64,000 nt of DNA from positions 1-64,000 of the forward strand of contig NZ_AQXX01000124.1 in NCBI RefSeq assembly GCF_000376785.1, read 5' to 3'. Shown piece after piece: positions 21,166-31,802 of this stretch (position 1 is the stretch's first letter; each line of letters starts with the position of its first letter). Source of the stretch: Hahella ganghwensis DSM 17046. Lineage in GTDB: Bacteria > Pseudomonadota > Gammaproteobacteria > Pseudomonadales > Oleiphilaceae. The notes under the pieces are model-generated. The model did no database searches, was not told where the DNA came from, and was given only the letters and a program-made list of their open reading frames with translations. The translations under genes were made by a program, and so were the position numbers.

Positions 21166-21307
21166 ACTGTGCCTGAGCGCCCATGTTGACCTTGAATGCC
21201 AACAAAATAACAAAAGTTAAAACACCAAACAATTGTTATTTTCAAATCATACTGACGACCAGATAAGTTTCAGCCGTGTGAAAAGTGGCGGCTTTACCAG
21301 AGTTGAG

Positions 21308-21904
21308 TTACTGAAGGGTGTCTTTATCTGCCAGCTGGATTCCCAGCGTCCGCAGTTGATCCGCAATGCGAGGATCCTGAGTCTGACGCCAACGCTGGTA
21401 CAACATCAGCACATCATTGGCATCAAATATCACCTGTCTTGAACAGGCTTTGGCAATCAGCTCCAAAATACGGACAAACTTTTCAGCCAGTTCGGAGAAT
21501 ATATGGCGGTTTTGCTGAGCATTTTCTGAAAGGTAGTCATAGGCTCCGCCTCCCATACCAACAAAGTAGTCTTTCAATATGCCGCGGCGGGTATAGTTTT
21601 CCGGGAATACGGCACCGAGGAACAATGCCAGATCTCCCAGTTGCCTTAAAATCAGGCAGCGTTCCCAGGAGTGCCTTGCCTCATTGGCATCCTTGTATAA
21701 CAACGCAAGGGGCCGAATACTGACTTGTCCGCAGTCATAACTGAAGAGTTGATCACTGTCCCCAAAACGGGCAAGCATATTTCCCAGATACCAGAGAGTG
21801 TCTTCATGGGGCGTGGGTGTCATTTCCTGCCCACACTCCTGTAGTCTTTCCCGAAAATAATCGGCTAAAGTCATTTCAAAGGTTGGCTGTGACGATAAAG
21901 GCAT
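21308..21904 (-). CDS. Conserved-looking hypothetical protein, unknown
   Basis: 198 residues, soluble and mostly helical, rich in aromatic and charged residues, with a segment GAVFPENYTRRGILKDYFVGMGGGAYDYLS that looks conserved. AGGAG stands eight bases before the ATG at 21904, which decides the start over a GTG at 21910. It is divergent from groES. No domain recognised and no function proposed. Confidence 0.7.
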   Translation of the reverse strand: MPLSSQPTFEMTLADYFRERLQECGQEMTPTPHEDTLWYLGNMLARFGDSDQLFSYDCGQVSIRPLALLYKDANEARHSWERCLILRQLGDLALFLGAVFPENYTRRGILKDYFVGMGGGAYDYLSENAQQNRHIFSELAEKFVRILELIAKACSRQVIFDANDVLMLYQRWRQTQDPRIADQLRTLGIQLADKDTLQ

Positions 21905-22011
21905 ATGCACTACTCCTTTGGATGATCTCCTTTAAGTAAGTATATGTAGAGATTAGTGAATGCCGCCAGATATTAAAAAGTCTTAAGACAGCAAAAAAAA
22001 TTTATCCTCCC

Positions 22012-22040
22012 CTTGAAAAGTGTTTGGGCGATCTTATTTA
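22012..22040 (+). promoter_or_regulatory. Possible sigma-32 heat-shock promoter of groESL
   Basis: CTTGAAA (22012-22018), a 14 bp spacer and CTTATTTA (22033-22040) resemble the sigma-32 consensus (CTTGAAA, 11-16 bp, CCCCATNT). It stands 105 bp upstream of groES, a usual distance. The -10 match is imperfect. Confidence 0.55.
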
Positions 22041-22144
22041 ACGGTTCGGAAGTCATCTCATCGTTCGATCTGAACCTGGCTTCCGAATTCCATTCGACAT
22101 GATATTTCATATGTGTTTTCGTAATTTTTTATGGAGGAAATCCA

Positions 22145-24084
<1,940 letters not shown>

Positions 24085-24095
24085 TTGATTACATC

Positions 24096-24119
24096 AGGGG
24101 CCAGAAGGCCCCTTTTTTT
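24096..24119 (+). terminator. Rho-independent terminator of groESL
   Basis: GGGGCCAGAAGGCCCC hairpin followed by a run of seven T, 12 bp after the groEL stop. Confidence 0.9.
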
Positions 24120-24124
24120 ATGCC

Positions 24125-24730
24125 TTACCAGGGGGCTCCGGTATACTCAACTTTTACCTCTTGCACTTGGTTGCCGCCGGGAGCACCAACACCAATACCT
24201 TCTGTTGAACGAACACGGGCGGTCTGCTGCCGTACCGACGCATAGAGCGCGGATATTGTGGTCAATTCAATTGGTGTATTGGCAGCAATCCCACTGATAT
24301 CCATACCCCAGACACTGACCACTTCATCACCGTTGCCGGTAGCCATGGCCACATGCGCCATGCGGTTGAAAAACACAATATCCCCTGCGCTCATCGCTCC
24401 GGGAGTTCCAACCTTATGGGTTTTCCAAACCCAGTCATTTTTATAAATGCTGTCCCAGGATTCGTTACCATTCCAGTGTCTGTGATAAAGCTCCTTGAGT
24501 TTTGCTGGGGTAATAGCTCCGGAACAAACGGCAGCATAGAGCGGCAGCTCAAAACAGACCATCATGGTTGTACTGCCCGGCGAGGCAGGCATGGGAGGAT
24601 CATTACTGGTGACATTGGCCCGATACCACTGACACAGCGTGCTGGCAGGCTCGTGGTTGGTCCAGGTCACAGTTTTATTGTTATTGGCCCACCCTTTCGC
24701 CCAGTTACAGACTTTGATTTGCGCTGACAT
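24125..24730 (-). CDS. Putative papain-like cysteine hydrolase, unknown
   Basis: 201 residues without a signal peptide. A cysteine in TTMMVCFELPLYAAV, and later GDIVFFNRMAHVAMATGNG, have the spacing and flavour of NlpC/P60-, CHAP- or amidase-type papain-like folds, where the Cys is the nucleophile and the His general base starts a beta strand. Many tryptophans are in the first half. No cell-wall-binding domain is visible. The assignment is by motif appearance only; it could be an enzyme, a toxin-type effector or neither. It is convergent with groEL. Confidence 0.5.
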   Translation of the reverse strand: MSAQIKVCNWAKGWANNNKTVTWTNHEPASTLCQWYRANVTSNDPPMPASPGSTTMMVCFELPLYAAVCSGAITPAKLKELYHRHWNGNESWDSIYKNDWVWKTHKVGTPGAMSAGDIVFFNRMAHVAMATGNGDEVVSVWGMDISGIAANTPIELTTISALYASVRQQTARVRSTEGIGVGAPGGNQVQEVKVEYTGAPW

Positions 24731-24903
24731 GTATCATTCTCCGTCGATGACAACTTGAGGAACCTCTGTACAACAACCTGCGTTGCTTAACGGCGTAGAA
24801 ATCTGTTTCGGATTGCTTTGATGTCCACAACCACAGCTTTCTGCAGAATCATCCTTGCTCTGGTGGCCTCGCAGATGTCAGAGGCTCCATGAATCTATTT
24901 AGC

Positions 24904-24941
24904 AGTAGATCAAATTAATAGTAGATCCAAATAATAGTAGA
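24904..24941. repeat. Short tandem repeat, AGTAGATC units
   Basis: AGTAGATC at 24904 and 24920 and AGTAGAC at 24935, separated by AT-rich spacers (AAATTAAT, CAAATAAT), giving a 15-16 bp period. Confidence 0.6.
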
Positions 24942-25010
24942 CTGGAGTTGCCGCAAATGCTTCCTGATAAATGGATTTTAATGAACCGAAAAAAGCAACG
25001 TGGCCAGGGA

Positions 25011-25071
25011 GTATGGTTGTGCAGGAAAAGGGAGTATGGTCGTGCAGGAAAGCTGTATGGTCGTGCAGGAA
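25011..25071. repeat. Three direct copies of an 18-bp unit
   Basis: GTATGGTTGTGCAGGAAA (25011), GTATGGTCGTGCAGGAAA (25034) and GTATGGTCGTGCAGGAAA (25054) differ at one base and are spaced 23 and 20 bp apart. They lie downstream of the hydrolase gene. Confidence 0.8.
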
Positions 25072-25143
25072 AGAAGGCTGCCATCCCTGGCATCTAGTCA
25101 GTCCTTCACGGGAGACTGGAAAACAATGATCGGCTTGATGGCG

Positions 25144-25881
25144 TTACGCCAGATCTTCCTGGATCTGAATCAAATAGGAAGCGAGTTTTACCGGCTGAGA
25201 AAAGTTCGGGCAGTGTCCGCTGGCCAAAGAAAAGGTTTGGCGAACACCTCCCTGAGCGGCCATGGCGCGCTGTGCATCCAAAGGAACCGCATTGTCATTA
25301 GTAGCTTCAATATAATATTTGGGCACTACACCAAATTTCTCATCGCTCACAGACAATGGCTCAAATAGCGGGGCAGCCGGTTCAGCAACAAAGTACTGGG
25401 ATGCTTCAGCAAACGCCGCCTCAGGTACATCCTGGGCGAACGCGGCATGCATTTTGTCCTCAGCCACATGGGCTGTGGTCTTATCCTCGGACAAATAGAA
25501 GTTTTCCACCGCCAGTGATCCGGTAATGCCCGGCACTGCACCACCAAAGCTTCCGCCATTGGGTAGAAGCATCGCCGCCACATAAACAAGACCACGAATT
25601 TTGCCAGGCGAAGCCGCTTCCGCCACCTGACTGATCACCACACCCGCAAAACTATGACCTACGAGGACCACAGGATTTGCTGACGCTTCGACCTCTCTGA
25701 GCACGGTGTTCACATAATCCAGCAGATGGATGTCCCCCGCTGGCGTTTTGTCTGCACCATGGCCCGGGAGGTCAGGCGTAACCACTGTATGCCCCATGTC
25801 ATTCAGCCTTTGCTTGACGTCTTGCCATGCCCAGGCTCCCAACCAGGCACCATGAACCAGAATAAATGTAGCTTGACTCAT
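25144..25881 (-). CDS. Alpha/beta hydrolase (salicylate esterase-like)
   Basis: 245 residues. FILVHGAWLGAWAW (oxyanion loop), GHSFAG (nucleophile serine) and a C-terminal SGHCPNFSQP histidine define an alpha/beta hydrolase of the plant methylesterase/hydroxynitrile-lyase-like bacterial branch (AB hydrolase 6). Substrate is not predictable. The ATG at 25881 with AGAGG upstream starts the first beta strand; a frame extension to 25905 is less likely. It probably forms an operon with the upstream NTF2-like gene (58 bp gap), and a LysR gene is divergent. Confidence 0.88.
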   Translation of the reverse strand: MSQATFILVHGAWLGAWAWQDVKQRLNDMGHTVVTPDLPGHGADKTPAGDIHLLDYVNTVLREVEASANPVVLVGHSFAGVVISQVAEAASPGKIRGLVYVAAMLLPNGGSFGGAVPGITGSLAVENFYLSEDKTTAHVAEDKMHAAFAQDVPEAAFAEASQYFVAEPAAPLFEPLSVSDEKFGVVPKYYIEATNDNAVPLDAQRAMAAQGGVRQTFSLASGHCPNFSQPVKLASYLIQIQEDLA

Positions 25882-25939
25882 TATTACTTTACCTCTTTCG
25901 TGCATGTCATCATTACGCTCGATGTATAAAAGCCGGCAT

Positions 25940-26323
25940 TCAGTCCTGGGAGATATTCAGTGTCAGAACAGTGAAATCATCCTGAGACAGCTTCCATTCA
26001 CCGGAATCCTGCTTCACCCACAATTCCTTGCTGATAAATCCGCTGGCAATATTCATCTGCCAGTCAGCAGACAGCACGGCATTTCGTTCATCAATCACTT
26101 TGACTTTGATGTTCATATATTCGAGCTCTGCCGGTTGATGCCGGGCGAAATCACGCCAGAACAATGCAATGGCACCAGCCCCGGTAAACTCACCTACCGG
26201 TGACACTTTCATCGTGGCTCCTGGCAGATAGCCATTCAGACATCCATCCAGATCACCTCGATTAAATGTCGCCACCCACTCACGACTGGCGGCCATCACC
26301 TCTTCAATCACTTTCTGGGACAT
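25940..26323 (-). CDS. SnoaL/NTF2-like domain protein
   Basis: 127 residues with the pattern of DUF4440/SnoaL-like proteins: an N-terminal helix with EWVATFNRGDLDGCLNGYLPGA, a strand VKVIDERNAVLSADWQMN and the final WKLSQDDFTVL. Such small cone-shaped proteins act as isomerases, hydrolases or ligand binders. It is divergent from the LysR gene and upstream of the hydrolase, so it may be controlled by that regulator. Confidence 0.85.
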   Translation of the reverse strand: MSQKVIEEVMAASREWVATFNRGDLDGCLNGYLPGATMKVSPVGEFTGAGAIALFWRDFARHQPAELEYMNIKVKVIDERNAVLSADWQMNIASGFISKELWVKQDSGEWKLSQDDFTVLTLNISQD

Positions 26324-26435
26324 TTTGGTCTCCTGTTTATCTCATCATTGTTTGCTGTTTTGGCTTGCTGTTTGGTTGGTGAGGAGCATATTATTCGAAT
26401 TCATTTGAGAGATAATTAGAGCTTTTAAGAACTCA

Positions 26436-27338
26436 ATGTTTAGAAATAATGAACAAAAGACCCTTCCCTATCGGATGCTGGTGTTTCATGAGGTTATAAA
26501 ATCAGGCTCGTTTACGGGGGCTGCTGAGCGTCTGGGGCACACCCGCTCAGCCATCAGTACTTATATCAGCCAACTGGAATCATTGGTGGGAACTACACTA
26601 ATGACCCGCAGCACCCGACGCTTGAGCCTGACCCCGGCCGGCCGGCAGTTTGCCCTTCGGTGTGAGCAAATGGCAGAAACGTTGCAGCTTGCGATTGAGG
26701 AATTGCAGGATTTTGAGCAGGAACCCCAGGGTCGTATCACCATTACGGCGCCACATGCCTTCGAATCCCTGCTGGTCGAGTCCGTTATTGCAGAGCTTTG
26801 TCGGCAGTACCCCAAGCTGATCGCAGATGTCACCTTCTCAGACCAACGTTTGGACCTGTTGGAACACAAACTGGATATGGCGATCTCTGTGGGCCCGCAA
26901 AAAGATAGCGACTACCATGCCATTAAGCTGGGAGAGCTGCGCTCATATCTGGTCGCAGCTCCAAAGTATCTGGAGTCTCAGGGAAGCCCTGAGCCGCTGA
27001 CGTTGAGCCATCACACTCTGATACAGCTCCCCTGGCAGGAAAAAGCAGCCCTTTACTCCGGAGACCAGCGGATTATTCTGCAAACCTCCAGAATAATGAA
27101 AGTGAATACACTTCCAGCAGCAATCAACTATGCCATTCACGGATTGGGAGTGTTGCTGGCCCCTTCTATCTTTGTCGCCGATGCTGTACAGGCAGGCAAG
27201 CTGGAACGGGCCATGCCGGGCTGGCAGGCGGAGACGAGAGAGGTATTTGCCTTACACACGTTTGGAAAACGTATGCCTTTTATCCTGCGACAGACAGCCG
27301 AGCGGCTTAAGCGTCAGTTGGAGGCGATGGGGTATTGA
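26436..27338 (+). CDS. LysR-family transcriptional regulator
   Basis: 300 residues. The N-terminal winged HTH (about 14-72: VFHEVIKSGSFTGAAERLGHTRSAISTYISQLESLVGTTLMTRSTRRLSLTPAG) is a standard LysR DNA-binding domain; the rest is the effector-binding domain. It is divergent from the NTF2-like/hydrolase pair with 112 bp between, a typical arrangement for regulating the neighbour. Inducer unknown. Confidence 0.93.
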   Translation: MFRNNEQKTLPYRMLVFHEVIKSGSFTGAAERLGHTRSAISTYISQLESLVGTTLMTRSTRRLSLTPAGRQFALRCEQMAETLQLAIEELQDFEQEPQGRITITAPHAFESLLVESVIAELCRQYPKLIADVTFSDQRLDLLEHKLDMAISVGPQKDSDYHAIKLGELRSYLVAAPKYLESQGSPEPLTLSHHTLIQLPWQEKAALYSGDQRIILQTSRIMKVNTLPAAINYAIHGLGVLLAPSIFVADAVQAGKLERAMPGWQAETREVFALHTFGKRMPFILRQTAERLKRQLEAMGY

Positions 27339-27488
27339 TAGGCCTCCTGATTCAAACTGCTTCCTATTCAGGTGAAAGCGCGTCTAAAATACCCTCCCTA
27401 CATAGTTTATATACCGTTCAATTAGCCAATAGGGATATCACCGGAAGTAACCGGCGAGTGTCCGGCATACACACAGGAGTGTTGATCC

Positions 27489-27830
27489 ATGAATATGAAA
27501 CTGAGGAATTCAATCGCGGCGCTGATTTGCACAGTCGCCTTTTCAGCCAGTGCTGCGGCGGATCTGGAGATTACGTCGGATACTGTGCAGCGCTCACAGG
27601 ACGGAAGTAACACCGTTTACACGGGCAACGTGATTCTCACCACTAAAACTGCTAACAACATTGAAATCACTTCAGAACAAATAGATTCCCAGGGCGACAG
27701 CCAAGTGTTTTCAGGAGAAGTGATCATCAGTCTGGACAATCAGCAGGTCATGACGAACAAGGCCATCGTCACAAATACCAGTGAGGGGATAGAGATTAAT
27801 ATGGATCAGGCGACGATCAGCACACTGTAG
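27489..27830 (+). CDS. OstA/LptA-like periplasmic protein
   Basis: 113 residues. The signal peptide ends at about SAAA-DLEI. The mature part has the repeated beta pattern of the OstA/LptA/LptD N-terminal fold: ITSDTVQRSQDGSNTVYTGNVILTT, ITSEQIDSQGDSQVFSGEVIISL, MTNKAIVTNTSEGIEI. LptA bridges LPS transport across the periplasm; this protein is shorter and isolated from lpt genes, so its role is uncertain. Confidence 0.75.
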   Translation: MNMKLRNSIAALICTVAFSASAAADLEITSDTVQRSQDGSNTVYTGNVILTTKTANNIEITSEQIDSQGDSQVFSGEVIISLDNQQVMTNKAIVTNTSEGIEINMDQATISTL

Positions 27831-27861
27831 TACTGGCAACAGTACATGCCATTCTGAGTAT

Positions 27862-27903
27862 GGGAGGCCCTCCGCCAGCAATTGCCTGGCAGAGGGCCTC
27901 CCC
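27862..27903. terminator. Long hairpin between convergent genes
   Basis: GGGAGGCCCTC...GCCAG pairs with CTGGC...GAGGGCCTCCC to form a nearly perfect stem of about 17 bp. It lies between the ends of the OstA-like gene and the GH16 gene. There is no clear T-run, so it may be a bidirectional transcript end or a REP-like structure. Confidence 0.65.
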
Positions 27904-27909
27904 AGGGTA

Positions 27910-29151
27910 TTACTGATAGACCCTGACATAATCCACATACATTTTTTGTGGAAACTGGCTGCCTCCATCAGGACTACCCGGCCAAGTGCCCCCCACCGCC
28001 ACATTCAGCAGAAACCAGAATGGCTGGTCATACACCCATTGACCATACTGCTCGACCTGAGCCCGGGTGACAGAGTAAAACTGATGGTCATCGACAAACC
28101 AGCGAATGCCGTCACTATTCCATTCCACCGCAAATACATGGTAGTTGGCATCTACGATCTCTCCCACATCATGAGTTCCTGCGATAGGCGTGTTACCTGA
28201 GTATCCGGGTCCATGTAATGCACCATGGGTCAGAGTCGGTTCAAAGCCCACATGCTCCATAATGTCAATCTCGCCCCCTTGCGGCCAACCCACAGATCCA
28301 AAGCTGTCACCCAGCATCCAGAAAGCTGGCCAGATTCCCTGGGTCTGGGGTAATTTGATCCGAGCCTCCATACGCCCGTACTTGAACGATTTCTTGTCTC
28401 TCGAAATCAATCGCGTTGAGGTATAACGACAGGACCCATACCAGCAGTTATACCCGGCGGGATTTTCCTGCTTGGCTTCAATCACCAGTACATTGCTGCC
28501 AGCCTGGTCATCGTAGGTGATATACGCGTTCTGGCCATTGGTGTAGTACTGCAGCTCTTGATTTCCCCAGCCACCGCCACCGGTTTTAAAGGTCCAGTTG
28601 CTCATATCGAGAGTATCGAATTCATCGCTCCAGACAGGATCGTTGTTACCACCATCATCTTCCTTGACCACTTCCACCCAGTTGAAATTCCAGCCTGAGC
28701 TGACCGCATAGACTCCCAAACTGTAACTACCGGCATTGATATGGGTAGTGAACTCCACAGTTTTCCAGTTCTGCCAACCACCTGTTGCCGGAATATTCAC
28801 TGATCCCAGCACAATATTGCCACCATTAAGGTCGACCGAAGCATTTCCGCCACTAATACTGGCCACTCGCATTTTGACCCGATAGGTTCCAGTGGAGGGT
28901 ATCGTCAAGTTATTGTATGCCAGCCACTCAGTCGCCTCGATCCAGCCGAGATTGAAGCCTCCTCCAGCATCAGTTGTCGCTTCAATATCAACGTCATCGG
29001 CACGATAACCCCCTCCGCTGTTACCAGGTGTTGTATCAAAAAAGTAGTCATAGTCTTCCGCCTGGAACACCTGCGCCTGAGCGCTTGCCGTCAGACACCC
29101 GGCAAAAAGTGCAGATACCAAAGCAGGTACATAATTACGTTGTATCATCAT
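27910..29151 (-). CDS. Secreted CBM6-GH16 beta-1,3-glucanase (laminarinase)
   Basis: 413 residues. A signal peptide (to about 27) is followed by a CBM6 module (28-163: QAEDYDYFFDTTPGN...GWNFNWVEVV), a short Gly/Asn/Asp linker and a GH16 catalytic domain (172-413). The catalytic motif is EIDIME (E294, D296, E299), with the nucleophile and acid/base glutamates framing the aspartate. The family cleaves laminarin-type beta-1,3-glucans; WPAFWMLGDSFGSVGWPQGGEIDIMEHVG is typical of bacterial laminarinases. AAGGGA lies before the ATG. The upstream thaumatin-like gene carries the same CBM6. Confidence 0.94.
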   Translation of the reverse strand: MMIQRNYVPALVSALFAGCLTASAQAQVFQAEDYDYFFDTTPGNSGGGYRADDVDIEATTDAGGGFNLGWIEATEWLAYNNLTIPSTGTYRVKMRVASISGGNASVDLNGGNIVLGSVNIPATGGWQNWKTVEFTTHINAGSYSLGVYAVSSGWNFNWVEVVKEDDGGNNDPVWSDEFDTLDMSNWTFKTGGGGWGNQELQYYTNGQNAYITYDDQAGSNVLVIEAKQENPAGYNCWYGSCRYTSTRLISRDKKSFKYGRMEARIKLPQTQGIWPAFWMLGDSFGSVGWPQGGEIDIMEHVGFEPTLTHGALHGPGYSGNTPIAGTHDVGEIVDANYHVFAVEWNSDGIRWFVDDHQFYSVTRAQVEQYGQWVYDQPFWFLLNVAVGGTWPGSPDGGSQFPQKMYVDYVRVYQ

Positions 29152-29252
29152 GAAATCCCTTATATTAAGCGTCGCTCCACCCCTTCACTGAACGATGGTG
29201 AAGAGACGATTGATTCATCGCCCGCTTACGGACAAATGTGCATGTGTACAGG

Positions 29253-29284
29253 TTAAAAGTGCCGCCCGGGTTAAGCCCCGGGCG
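29253..29284 (-). terminator. Terminator after the thaumatin-like gene
   Basis: CGCCCGGG-TTAAG-CCCCGGGCG hairpin (29263-29284); on the minus strand it is followed by CACTTTTAACC. It stands 8 bp after the stop of the CBM6-thaumatin gene and before GH16, so GH16 may have its own promoter or depend on read-through. Confidence 0.7.
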
Positions 29285-29291
29285 AGTGGAT

Positions 29292-30755
29292 TTACTGAGG
29301 GCAGTAGAAAGTCACTTCGTAACTTAGGTCCGTCGCTGCCGGACAGCTCGACAATCCATACCCATCGTCATAGGCATAAGCGTATGTTTCACAATGGGAG
29401 TGAATCATGTTGCGATAGTCAGTACGATCTGCCGGCCCGGAGCTGCATTCATCCGGGCTGATCGGCGGGGTTGGACAGGTATACATTTTCGCCTGGGGAT
29501 CAGGAGGACTGTATGTCTGAAACCCATCGGCCCAGTGGCCGAAAGTCAGCTTGGCGGCCGGGGAGTAACAACCGGCAACCGCGCCAGAACTGGGATTGAA
29601 TACCCTCATATCCACATTGGAAAGATGCGGGAACTGGCCATCCGTACTGAGATCTTCATTCATCGGACAGTCAGCAACTCGCAAAGAGGAGCAGTCGATT
29701 TCTCCACCTTCAGGCCCGCCGGGACCATATACCGGAGCCGGTTGTGGACCGACAGGGCAATGCCCATTGACGACGACCTTCACCGGCACTGTAAACCCAT
29801 CCACCATACTGGAGTTCCACCAGTCTCCCCTGCCCAAAACCTGATCAGGAGCGGATGGATTTTTCGCACAGTCACTGTCGTTGATGCCCGGAATACAACC
29901 AAACGTAGCTTCAAACTTTGAATCAATAGGAGGCGCGCATCCCTCCGGAGGGCAGGTAAAGCCTAAATCGGCAGGTCCACCACTGGCTCCGACGACACAA
30001 TTGTGACCATTGGCGTCACAGCCAAAACCAGGCCAGAACCTCATTGACGGCAAACCTTTGTCGGGAATGTCATATTCAATGGATTGGCCGCTCGACAGGC
30101 GGTGTCGGTTCGGACCGTTAAACTGCACTCCTGGTGCTGTCAGCCATTGCACCCACATGGGTTCATCACAGCCGTTGACAACTTTCAGGCGCTTGTGGGT
30201 TCCGTTGGGATCTCCCGGTTCACCGCTATTCCCATCTTCAGGAACGATTTCGATCCAGTTGAAGTTCCAGTTTGCTGAGGTAGCGTAGACTCCCAGGTTA
30301 TGGGTTCCTGCCTGAATGTCGACGGTTGCCGAGATGGTGGTCCAGTTCTGCCAGCCACCGGTATCCGGTATATCAAATTCCTTCAACACCGTCTGGCCGG
30401 CGTTCAGATCAACTGATGCTCTGGCCCCTCCCTGGCTAGCCACCCGCACTCTGACAATGTACCTTCCTGCGCTGGGTATCTGCAGGTTTTCATAGACCAG
30501 CCACTCGCCACGATCGATCCAACCAACATTAAACCCACCACCCACATCGGCGGTTGCCTCTACATCCACATCATCTGATCGGTAAGCACCACCGGTATTC
30601 CCCGGGGTGGTATCAAAAAAAACGTTATAGTCCTCTGCCTGAAACAGCGTCGCACTGACATTGGCAGACATCAGGACCGCCATACTGCTGCTGGCAAACA
30701 GCCACTTTGCGCATTTGAAACAGCTTCTGAAGAAGCTTTTTGAGTGTGGTGTCAT
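29292..30755 (-). CDS. Secreted CBM6-thaumatin-like protein
   Basis: 487 residues. Signal peptide to about 35; CBM6 module (about 37-172) almost identical in pattern to that of the GH16 neighbour; a short linker (EDGNSGEPGDPNG); then a thaumatin-like domain to the end: LKVVNGCDEPMWVQW, MRFWPGFGCDANG, ATFGCI, DWWNSSMVDGFTVPVKV, CYSPAAKLTFG, HCETYAYAYDDGYGLSSCP, TFYCP. Around fifteen cysteines suggest a disulfide-rich extracellular fold. Thaumatin-like proteins can bind or weakly cleave beta-1,3-glucans, which fits both the CBM6 and the laminarinase next door. Enzymatic activity is not assured. Confidence 0.88.
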   Translation of the reverse strand: MTPHSKSFFRSCFKCAKWLFASSSMAVLMSANVSATLFQAEDYNVFFDTTPGNTGGAYRSDDVDVEATADVGGGFNVGWIDRGEWLVYENLQIPSAGRYIVRVRVASQGGARASVDLNAGQTVLKEFDIPDTGGWQNWTTISATVDIQAGTHNLGVYATSANWNFNWIEIVPEDGNSGEPGDPNGTHKRLKVVNGCDEPMWVQWLTAPGVQFNGPNRHRLSSGQSIEYDIPDKGLPSMRFWPGFGCDANGHNCVVGASGGPADLGFTCPPEGCAPPIDSKFEATFGCIPGINDSDCAKNPSAPDQVLGRGDWWNSSMVDGFTVPVKVVVNGHCPVGPQPAPVYGPGGPEGGEIDCSSLRVADCPMNEDLSTDGQFPHLSNVDMRVFNPSSGAVAGCYSPAAKLTFGHWADGFQTYSPPDPQAKMYTCPTPPISPDECSSGPADRTDYRNMIHSHCETYAYAYDDGYGLSSCPAATDLSYEVTFYCPQ

Positions 30756-31361
30756 ATTTACGAACCCTCCTTTGGTGTGTTTTCGTCAAGGTTTCTGACG
30801 AATGCAATCCTGCTAACTTCATCTCTACTCCCAAGCTCGCCCGGATAACCTGTGCGATTTATCCGTCGATTTCCTGGTTCGTTCAGACGTCAGGATTCAA
30901 AGCCAATTAAGCGTCAATCAGTTTTCTCACTGACAGGTAGCGAGTAACCGCAACCAGCAAGTGAAGTCGTAGGAAGTGCCACATGGAATGTCGTATAGGT
31001 ATAACGTCAGACATAAGGTGTTACCTTGTTATTTTTTATGTTGTAGACCTTACACTGTCTTATGAAAGCGCTTTCATAAAATCATGAAAAAATGTTCGAC
31101 TGTCAACGCAAACCGGATAAAAAACATACACTAGGAGAGAAAGATCTTAGAAAACTAGTAATTAATTCATAGAGATAGATTTTTGTAACAAATTCTTAAA
31201 ACTTTCTTGCAAAACCTTTAAGGGAACAATTGATTGTATTCTAAACGAATCAAAGCCGGAGTTAGGCACCGGTAGTGAAGAGAGAAAGTGGAGCGCTGAC
31301 CGGTGTCAGACTCGCAGAGTCAGACACCTTGAAAAGTTCTACGTAGTTGTTACGGGTAAGT
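30756..31361. other. Long intergenic region upstream of the CBM6-thaumatin gene
   Basis: 606 bp without a supported gene. It contains the 18-bp palindrome at 31061-31078, an AT-rich stretch (about 31080-31240) and an imperfect hairpin GGTGTC-A-GACTC / GAGTC-A-GACACC near 31302-31328 that may end the leftward gene at 31362. The palindrome lies about 306 bp upstream of the thaumatin-like start, implying a long leader. Confidence 0.6.
31061..31078 (-). promoter_or_regulatory. LacI-family-type operator palindrome
   Basis: TATGAAAGCGCTTTCATA is a perfect 18-bp palindrome with the central CG step characteristic of LacI/GalR-family operators. Its position upstream of two glucan-binding/degrading secreted proteins suggests control by a sugar-responsive LacI-type repressor; no such regulator gene is in the window. 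Confidence 0.7.
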
Positions 31362-31691
31362 TTATCCTTGCCTCAATGCTGCTTCCGGCTGATCAAATCG
31401 CTCCTGCTGATAATCCCCGGCAGTTACGCTGATGACAAGTCCCAGCACGACATATATCAGCATGCGTCTGACATAACCGACCCTTTTACGAATCCGTTCG
31501 GGCCAGTCTTCGCTGTTTTTGATGCCGCTGAAGACCATCCACCAAGCCTGGTTAACACCGACTCGGCTACCATCACTTTTTCGGTAGTTGATCAGCAGAA
31601 TCAGATTAACCATAAATATGGGAAGCGATACGAGAGCAACACCAATTGCCACAATACTGATCATAGTTAACAACGTGAGCTCCAGGGCCAT
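31362..31691 (-). CDS. Small membrane protein, unknown
   Basis: 109 residues with two hydrophobic helices (about 4-35 and 78-92) and a polar middle with NQAWWMVFSGIKNSEDWPERIRKRVGYVRR. The ATG at 31691 has AGGAG at good spacing. No family recognised. Confidence 0.6.
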   Translation of the reverse strand: MALELTLLTMISIVAIGVALVSLPIFMVNLILLINYRKSDGSRVGVNQAWWMVFSGIKNSEDWPERIRKRVGYVRRMLIYVVLGLVISVTAGDYQQERFDQPEAALRQG

Positions 31692-31802
31692 CAAAATCTC
31701 CTAGTAGGACCTGCAAATAAGATCTGCAAATAGAACCTGCAAAAACAGCAACGTCCATTGCCGCTATTGTACTTCTCCTGCCGAAAAATCACGAACCCAG
31801 GG

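Larger units (their letters stand above)
24731..25143. other. Intergenic region with two short tandem-repeat clusters
   Basis: 413 bp without a convincing gene. It holds repeats of AGTAGATC-like units (24904-24941) and three copies of GTATGGTYGTGCAGGAAA (25011-25071). Open frames across it are low-complexity and overlap the repeats, so I do not call them. Confidence 0.6.

Noticed and set aside
24899-25093. Minus-strand ORF of 64 codons across the tandem repeats
   Set aside because: Its repeated RPYS-type composition is just the translation of the 18-bp repeats; no ribosome-binding site or family support.
30940-30985. GGTAGCGAGTAACCGC resembling the 3-prime part of a GEMM riboswitch
   Set aside because: The rest of the motif is missing and it points toward no plus-strand gene.
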